This document shows positions 56,289 through 64,000 of a stretch of DNA of 64,000 bases, piece by piece. Origin of the DNA: Struthidea cinerea (lineage: Eukaryota; Chordata; Aves; Passeriformes; Corcoracidae); contig VZTI01005066.1 in the NCBI GenBank assembly GCA_013397865.1, positions 509,197 through 573,196 on the forward strand. The letters are read 5' to 3'. Position 1 is the first letter of the stretch; each line of letters starts with the position of its first letter. Below the pieces are notes generated by a model. That model searched no databases. It saw only the letters and a program-made list of their open reading frames with translations, and was not told where the DNA came from. Position numbers and translations under genes: made by a program.

Positions 56289-57904
56289 TCATTTGGGGGT
56301 TTCTCCCATCACTACAAACCCCTGAGGATGCACTTAATCATTTGTTCATTGGTTACAGGGATCATCAGTAATTTGCACTCCTTTAAGTTCCATTTCAAAC
56401 TAAATGGATCTTCTATTGCAGTCACTTGGGGAAAAATCAGTTTTCTGCCTAATCAAGACTTCACATCAATCAGGTTAATAGGAGTGTTAGAACATTTCCT
56501 AATTATAACTACAAACATTTGTAGGCTTCCTAGTGATGAGAGCTCATCCCATCCCATCATGTTAAATCACCTCGGGGCTGCCTGATGAGGAAGCACAAAG
56601 CCAGCAGGATGGCAGCAGCCCTCAGCCTGCCCTACACTAGGCACATCATTAGCAGTGACAGACACGGGGTTCTGGTCCTCAAGCGGATAAAGTACAGACC
56701 TAACATGCGTGGGCAGAGAGGTGGTGCCCCTGGTCAGATTCACATGGATGTCACTCCCATACAAAGTTCTCTCCTTTTTCCATTTAATATCCTGACACCA
56801 GTTCCAGGGCAGCCCGTCGTCACGCTTTTCCAGCCTCGGGCTATGGCAGTGAGCTTCAGTGAGCAAGGGAGAGAGGTCAGTCGAGAAAAGAAGAGCACCT
56901 GCTAACTTCAAGGCCAGCAAGGAAATAGCACAGAGCGCTGGGTCTCAAGTCTATAAATTAAAAAAAGATAAATAAAATTTATACCAAAGGCACTTGAAAA
57001 GCGACATGATTGATCTGAGTCATTCAGCACCAATCAAACACTCAAGTGAGTGAAAAAACCCATAACATGCTCATAAAATTGCACTCACGGTAAAAACACA
57101 GGCAAACATACCCCAGCACTCGCCCAATGTCCACACAGGAAGGTCTTCAGCGGGAAGAAATACAATTATTTCACTCCCCAGGTTTATTTCAGAATTTGCT
57201 TAACCTAATAGAGAAGTGGCACTGCCACAGTTACAGATATCACTGGCCTGTCCAGTGTGTTGCTGCGTCTGTCTGCTAAATTCTGTTGTCAGTTATTTCC
57301 TGTGCTTAGCAAGAATTTTTGAACCCAAAATGCATAATCACTACTCATGCCTTTAAGGTATATAAGGTATATATATTCTCATGTCTTTCTGTAGGATTTG
57401 CCCACTTCTCTCTCATTAATACAAACTGAGATAAGTGATTAAAATTAATGTACCAGTTTCGAACTGCCCTTTATCCATTAATCTCATAATAGTCAGAAGT
57501 ATCTTGAAAATACCTATACTGCAGATCTTGAGTTGGGATTTTTAAAGTGCTATTAATAGTATATACTTATCAAAAAGTACCTAGCTAGCACATACACTTG
57601 CACCTTCTTAAAGTTTAATAACTTCAATAACTTAGTTTCAATTTAGCTTTCAGAGCATTGGAAGAACCTCTCTTGTTGGAGCCCTTGCCTGAGGCTTTGC
57701 ACTGGGGAGGAGTTGGCCGAGAATCAACATCAAAGACGTGCAACCGGCTTAGTAATGTGCTCCATGTTTGAATAAAGTGCCCAAAGAAGCTCACTTGGAT
57801 TTTTTTCCTCAAAGAAAAAAAATTGCAATTTCTCTGCGAAGAGCATGTCTTGCTGTAGACACTGGCTTGTGTAAGACTGTCCTGGTGTTAATCATCAAAT
57901 TTAA

Positions 57905-58255
57905 GTTTAGTTTGGAAGGGTCCTTAAAACTCATCTCCTTCCACCCCCTGCCATGGGCAGGGACACCTTCCACTAGACCAGGATACTCCAAGTCACACCT
58001 AACCTGGCCTTGAACACTTCCAGGGATGGGGCAGCCACAGCTTCTCTGGGCAGCCTGTGCCAGGGCCTCGCCACCCTCACAGTCAAGGATTTCTTCCTAA
58101 GATCTAATCTAACCATGCCCTCTGGCAGTGGGAAGCCTCCTTGTCCTGTCACTCCAGGCCCTGCTCTCCCATAGCCCCTTCAGGTACTGGAAGGGGCTCC
58201 AAGGTCTCCCCAGAGCTTTCCCTTCTCCAGGCTAAGTAACCCCAACTCACAGTGC
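57905..58255 (-). repeat. CR1 LINE 3' fragment, longest in the window
   Basis: Minus-strand CR1 from GTTTGGAAGGGTCCTTAAAA through GCAGGGACACCTTCCACTAG, GGCAGCCTGTGCCAGGGCCT and GGATTTCTTCCTAAGATCTA to CTCCAGGCTAAGTAACCCCA. About 350 bp. The AGAATC tail repeat is lost. Confidence 0.93.
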
Positions 58256-61149
58256 TTGTGCACATTCTGCAGGACCCTAGATCCAGCCACCACCACCTCT
58301 AGATGAAAGACACCCCTCACCTATGTTGATCTTGCACTGAGCCAGCTGGGTGAGCAACTGCTCTGCTGGCTACCAAAATAAGTGGGCAGGGGTAGCCCTT
58401 TGGGCACGGGGGCTGCTTGGGTTCAGGTGCTGAAGGTCTTGTGTGATGTATTCACCAGCACTGAGAGGCGACGGGGCAGATGACACATGGTGATGGTACT
58501 ACCTGTGCTTTTGTGCTCTGAACACAGCTTGCAGGAAGGTGGAATTTAAGGGACAGCTTAGCATTGATCTAACCACGTTTCCACGGGAGTCAATTCATTT
58601 TCATTATAGAGACCAGTGACAACAACGCTGAGTCCTCTGAAACAGCCCACTCCAGGTGTTTGGAGAAGCCGGAACAGACTTTAGTGCAAGTATTTATACA
58701 GATAATGGAAATTTCTTTGCCAAACCTGACTCCTGAATGTCTAATAAATATTATATTTGGGGTCTAATCACTTGCTGCCTGCCTCTGTCCTGCTGCAGGC
58801 AACAGGAAGTTCAGCCCAGGTTCTTACAATTGCAAATCCCAGTGTGGGAAGGGTGAAATCTCTCTTGCCTTTTTTTGTTTGTTGGGGTTTGAGGATTTAG
58901 ATTTTTGGGGAAGTTTTTGGTGGTTTTTTTGAGCTGCAACTACCCAAGACAAAATTTGCAAAATTTGTTCACAGAGTCTGTGAATGTATTCTTGAGAGAA
59001 ATAATAGATCAGAAAACACAGGACAGGTTCTTGAACTGCTTCCAAATAGGACGGGAAAAGTCATTATCCAAAGCAAGATAACTGAAAGGCTCCATCCACC
59101 TCAGTTATTTCTGTCAACTTCTCCCTAAACCAAACCCATTTGTTTCCCACGTTTACTCACTGAGATACTTGAATTGAAAGTAGCACCTTTAATTCCCAAG
59201 ATACTCTGTATTGCTTACTCCTCAATTAAAAATCAGCCTGACTTGCCTCAGAAATTGTTTTGTTGTATCAGGAAAATGACGATGACAGGAGCAGATGGGA
59301 AATAAGCAGAAAGAGCAGACAAACTCCTTAAGAAACAAGGATTCTGTTTTCATGCAAATTCTGTTCAATAAGATCTGAACAGAAAACAGTGTGTATGAAG
59401 AGCTGCTCGAAACATAATTGCTTCTAAACATAATAATTCTCAATCTTTCCCAGCAACTATAAACATTTCCTTAAATATTCTTTCCCCCTCTCTCTTGCAG
59501 TATTTCCTGCTGTCTTTAATAAAATGCTGCGTAATCATCTGAGTTTCGGAAGTATTTGAACAACAAACAGAAGTCACTGGGAGAAGAAAAAAGTTTTTCA
59601 TTGCTGGCAGGTGTTTCTAAGAGCTTTTGCAAAGTTTTTTTTGGTAGTTTTTCAAGCTGACTCACATTCATATATAATAGAGATATCTCTGATGCTGTTT
59701 TTAGTTGTTTTATACCTATGAATGTGCACATGCAAGGGGGAGTGCATAAACACAAAATCACATTTTGCTTTTCAGATAAGAAAAACTTCTGAATATTTGA
59801 AAGCAAATTGCATTGGTATTATCTTTAAACAACTGAGTCCTCCCCATTTTTCTGTTTTCCCAGACATACCAAAATAATAAACTGAGACATTAATTGGGAG
59901 GTCACTAGAAATCATCATATACCTTTTGGTCTTTGAAAACTAAGAACTAAATTACTGTAATTGGCAGTTTATTAACAGGAAAATTATGCTAAACATCTTT
60001 GTGTTGCTGTCAGGAATTACATTTGGTAAGCTGTGAAGATGGGGCCCTTGGTGCAACATTTGCATTTTCTCATTTAGAAAGAACAATGATAATAGATGAG
60101 TGAAGCATGTACAAGTTATGCACCAAAGAACATTTGCATGGCTGTAAAAAGGCTATCTTGATACTGGAGTGATTAAGCCTGTTATTCATTAAGATACAGG
60201 AGTAAGGGGGAAGGGGAAGTAGGGAACACATTATTTAGAAGCATATATAAAGGGAACTTCAGTCCAAAACATTTCAACTTCAGGCAGACCTAGATTGTAA
60301 TAGCATCTGTTTATGTTGCATTTATTATGCTGTGTTAGTATCAGGGTTTTTTCCTTGTATTAGATGAGGTCTGAAGATGTAGTGGTAACAACCTCTGTTG
60401 TTACCCACGTCTTTTTTTTGGCTGCCACCTCCCCAAACCCTTTGCCTGTTCACTCACTGTTTCTCCTGGAAAGCAGTGAGCCCGGTGCATCATGTCATGG
60501 ACATGAGCCAAGCAGCCTATCTACAGAAACCTGCATCACTTAGTCCCGAAACTGTGGGGTTTTGGATACTTTTCTCTATCAGCAATTTCACCCTACCTGT
60601 CCTGACATCTTAGCAGTTGACATTCTTCAAAGAAGGATGACTTTAAATATCACCAATTCCTATAAGGAATGGAGGATAATAGCAAAGCAGGGGAAAATTG
60701 GGTCATTCTAATGCCCTGATGAAAACCAGAAGGGACAGCGCACTCAGTGACATGGGCTGCCTCTGTGAAACGGGGACATGGTGTCCTGCTCTCCATTTGT
60801 ACATAGCTGTCTTCTGTTCCAGGAAACTGAAGCACAGAGAGTTCAAATAAGTTATTCAGTAACTCCAAAATTTGACTGGCATGAGGAGAAATTAGTTGGC
60901 TTAAATGAGATGTCATTAGGGTTTGAGCAGTCCCTTGTACAGATGGCAGTTTCGGAAGTTCTCGTTCTGTACCACAGCCTGTAGGTGTAGCCTTACACAA
61001 TCACCCTTTTTAACCCTTGTTAGTTATTTACAGAGATGATCTATGAGGAATTTATGTAAGGATGTGGGGCTTGTGAGACTGCAGCAGGGAAAGCCACAGC
61101 TCAGGAGGAAGAGTTGCAATAGGAAGACTGTCTCCATGGCTGTCACAGG
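58256..61149. other. No recognised gene; a TATA-like site at 60244
   Basis: TATATAAA at 60244-60251 sits about 30 bp before a CACTTC/TTCAGG-type start region and downstream of a G/A-rich GGGGGAAGGGGAAGTAGGG. It could be a core promoter, but no exon can be tied to it. The rest is AT-rich and plain. Confidence 0.3.
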
Positions 61150-61430
61150 CTTATAGTCCCAGATGTTCGTCTAACCTAGTTTTGAAGCCGTTTAAAATGT
61201 ACTGCATGGAGAGGGTGATGGCTTGTTTTAGCACTATTCCCACCTTTTCCTATCTTCAACATCAGAAAAGCTGTTCCCTAATGTCCAGCCTGGCTCTCCT
61301 TCAGTATGAACCTGTTTCCTCTTGACACAAGGGTTAAAAAAATTATACCCATCATTTCTGTAGCAGCCTTTTATATCCTTGGAGACACTTATAATTTCTA
61401 TCCTGGCTGTCTGCCCCTTGGTTTAAGCAA
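61150..61430 (-). repeat. Ancient CR1-type LINE fragment
   Basis: TTCCCTAATGTCCAGCCTGG, GAACCTGTTTCCTCTTG and GCAGCCTTTTATATCCTTGG follow the minus-strand order of old avian CR1 subfamilies (compare the consensus idea 'cctaatgtccagcct', then 'catttcctcttgtc'). It is strongly diverged. Confidence 0.6.
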
Positions 61431-64000
61431 TGCCAATTGAGACCATGAGTTCAGTGGAACTGGCCACAGGTGTCCATGGGAGCAAGAATAACTATTAAAT
61501 GCTGCTTCTCAGAAAAACTGGGTTGTGGCTCAACATAAAATATTTGGTGGAACTGTACAACAGGAGTAGCATCACCACAAAGTAAGTACCTGCTGTAAGC
61601 TGGAGGAAGGATCCCTAGAAGGTGTTTTGATACTCTGTCGTGGTTTTGGTGCTGGTGGGATGCAGTGGCCACTGTGCTCTGGGGATGATCAGCAGGGTGG
61701 CTTGCAGGGTACCCTCAGTGCACAGACACAATTCACAGAGTGAATTATTTACAATGAACAAGGCAGCTGACACATCGTGGAATATCCTCTGGCACACCAC
61801 TGCTTCCCCAAAAATAAGTCACTGTTCAATTGGCTTTTGTAGCTCTCAGTGACCGGGGCTGCTTGGCCCCTTTGCTGCTCGGCTCAGGCTGGGTGGCTGC
61901 TCTGACTCCAGCACAGTGCTTGCGTCATGGATCACGTCTCCCTCCACTGCACGAACCCGTGTGCATTATCTTTGTATGCAACAACTCGCACATAACGATA
62001 CAGAGCTCACTTTCCCTGCATAATTAGTTTGGAATCCGATACCAACATCTTAATAAGGCCTGACCCCTGGAGTATTTGACCTAACATCATTCGCCAGCTC
62101 CAAAATATGGTTACATCCACACTGCAAATAAGCATCCTCCCAGCAGCTGTCGTTTCTGTATGAGTAATTTCAATGTCATTCTCCTCTTACAATACAGCCA
62201 AGTGCAGGAATCCTCAGGCTGCTGCTGCAGCCCCACACCCCTGACTGCCCTACACGTGGCTGCACTCTCAGTGCATTCCTGCATCAGTGCCAAAGCTGGG
62301 GTTACACTCACTTAAGATAACCTTTTTAGTTAAACTAGGCTGACTGTAGCAGCATGCAACTCACCCTGGACTCGGCACCTAATTATATTCCCAGCAGATT
62401 TCCTGGGAAAGAATTCTTGGGAAAGATTTCCCTGAGCTTCCTGCAGTCACTGCTAGCCAAGCTGAGCAACCTCTCAGCTCGCTGGGATCTGCCTGCAAGG
62501 GCTTCAGACACACCTTTATGTCGAGGAAAGACACCAAAAGAAGCAGCTGGGGAACAGTCGAGATCATAGGCTGAGTGTGGACCTCATAAAACATCCCCAC
62601 ATTTTTAGACATGAATCACCTCACCGGGGAGCAGCGGCTCGGCTTTGTGAGCAGGGCTGTATCGCTGAGCGCAGGCAGAGCCTGGTCCCTGAAGCATGGC
62701 ACAATTTCCCTCCAAGGAAAGCAGCCCATACATTATGCAAAGAATTTACTGTTGGTTTTGAAATACTGCATGATAGGAAGAATGAAATACATGTCAGATG
62801 TTAGCCACGACAGTGAAAATGCTACTGGAAGAAATGCAGATAGTGCAGCAAGAGGGGTGATATAAAAGAAGAGCAAAATAGCATCTGTATTTTCTTTTTT
62901 CTTTTTTAAGCAAAGCCTTTAAATACACTTTGTTTCACTGTAAAAACTTGAATCCAACCTATAGATGTTTAATGTAGTGCCCTTATTTTGGAAGCTAAGG
63001 CACATAAAAAACAAAACGAAGCTCAGCACCCAAAAAACTCCCAATATTGCTTTGACAGAATTAGCATACACACAGGAAGCAGATACAAGCCAGCCTTGCT
63101 GCTGTTTGGGTCCTGGTTCTCTCATGCTCTGGGGAGGCAGAAGAAGAAACTCACCTCCTTGAGTGAGTTTCCTTAACCTTGTTGCTGGAGCTAATTTGTT
63201 TTCCCATTTCCATCAGATTGCAGCAGTCGGGAATCAGGTCCCAACCCTTGTGTTGCTCGTTCGCTCCCCGGCCGAGGGAGAAGGACTCACTCATTCTGCT
63301 ATTTCCTCTCACCCTGGAACATCTCCCCTGCCCCTGAATTCCTCCCTATCACTGTGCTGGCAATAACTAACCTCACTAACCTTCCCTGGAACAGCAGCGG
63401 TAATTTAGCGGTGCCTGAGTTATGGTCAGGCTCTCACACCATTTGAGGCAGTGGGAGTCCTGCCATTAGTTTCACTGGGTATTTACTTGCCATTTCACTC
63501 CCATGGAAATTCCTCTATTTCCTTAATACACTGAATTACCTGGGGGTAGGGGCTGTGATTCATTTTTTTATCTGATGTCCTCTCTCTTGACCCTATAATG
63601 TAAAGCTTTGTAGGAAAGGCTATAGAGTACGAGAGGAGTTCAATAACCACCTTTAGCAGAGAAGAGCATTTCTGTGCTCGGAAGAGAGCACATATGAAAT
63701 GGAGCCAAATAGTCACAAGGATCTTTTTATAAGCTGAAAAGCATCCCCAGTGCTGCAGTCAAAGGGATGGACACATCCCCCATCTACTAGACCAAAAATT
63801 AAAAAGGAAAAATGTGTGTTCATTACATTATTGAAAAGGCTGTTTGAAAGTCTTTCACTGGCCTTAGTCTCAGATTTTCCTGTAATAATTAACATTTTTA
63901 CTATTGCAAGTCTCCCCACTAAAACCTGAGGTACACACAGAACACAAATACATTCCGGTGCTGGCACATAAAAGTACCATTTTAGTCACTACGGCACAAT
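61431..64000. other. No firm feature
   Basis: One short exon-like segment at 61513-61581 (acceptor ATGCTGCTTCTCAG, donor ACAAA|GTAAGT, 22 open codons). Some CpG patches near 61845-61940, 62470-62700 and 63255-63280 are not island-like. Nothing else recognised. Confidence 0.35.

Larger units (their letters stand above)
50341..57904. other. Long stretch without a recognised gene or repeat family
   Basis: Contains a 16-bp palindrome (52153-52168) and a 15-bp tandem pair (56259-56288). The segment 56567-56920 is open on both strands with some CpG but shows no domain. Local poly-pyrimidine stretches (53960-54005) have acceptor character without an exon. Confidence 0.45.

Noticed and set aside
56567..56920. 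Coding exon open on both strands (106 and 117 codons)
   Set aside because: No good splice borders and no domain; dual openness suggests composition rather than coding.
61636..61665. TGTCGTGGTTT as the start of an avian LTR
   Set aside because: The following sequence does not match, and no CA end with a 5-bp duplication was seen.
1..64000. Prokaryotic-type systems (operons, CRISPR arrays, insertion sequences, defence islands)
   Set aside because: Repeat content, splice signals and LTR/CR1/SINE elements show vertebrate DNA. No direct-repeat array with unique spacers is present.

Overview
The window looks like vertebrate nuclear DNA from a bird, most likely a passerine. It is AT-rich, has no long intact reading frame, and carries many 5'-truncated CR1 retroposons in both orientations. 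It also has solo LTRs bounded by 5-bp target-site duplications and one SINE (41221-41360, minus strand) with a tRNA-Ile-like head joined to a CR1-like tail. That SINE architecture is the one described for the passerine family TguSINE1. No tRNA gene, rRNA gene, operon-like arrangement or CRISPR array was seen. The window reads as intergenic or intronic sequence with a few exon-like islands.

Layout. 1-11 kb: sparse CR1 pieces and four weak minus-strand exon candidates. 11.3-12.6 kb: a GC- and CpG-rich island, probably a promoter, with a 799-base assembly gap (11591-12389) at its core. 13.4-14.0 kb: a solo LTR with matching GCAAC duplications. 15.2-19.9 kb: the most gene-like part, a chain of plus-strand exon candidates with compatible splice phases, a possible terminal exon with a stop, and an AATAAA signal. 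It is interrupted by in-frame stops, a one-base shift and an exact 8-bp tandem duplication, so I read it as a decayed gene or a lineage-specific pseudogene. 22.6-23.7 kb: polypyrimidine arrays around a second gap, plus two perfect 12-bp hairpins. 30.9 kb and 38.2 kb: isolated plus-strand exon candidates. 31.6-33.2 kb: a 1.67-kb solo LTR with CACAG duplications and an internal GC-rich minisatellite of about 31 bp. 41.2 kb: the SINE. 45.6 kb: a 21-bp-stem hairpin. 47.6-48.2 kb: a plus-strand solo LTR with AGGAA duplications and a CpG-rich 3' half. 49.6-64 kb: more CR1 copies of differing age and otherwise unremarkable sequence.

Function. I could not name any host gene. The exon candidates rest on splice-site quality, an open frame and composition. 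In bird introns such pseudo-exons arise by chance, so their confidences are low. The well-supported content is the repeat landscape: thirteen CR1 fragments, three solo LTRs with intact duplications, one SINE, microsatellites and one minisatellite.
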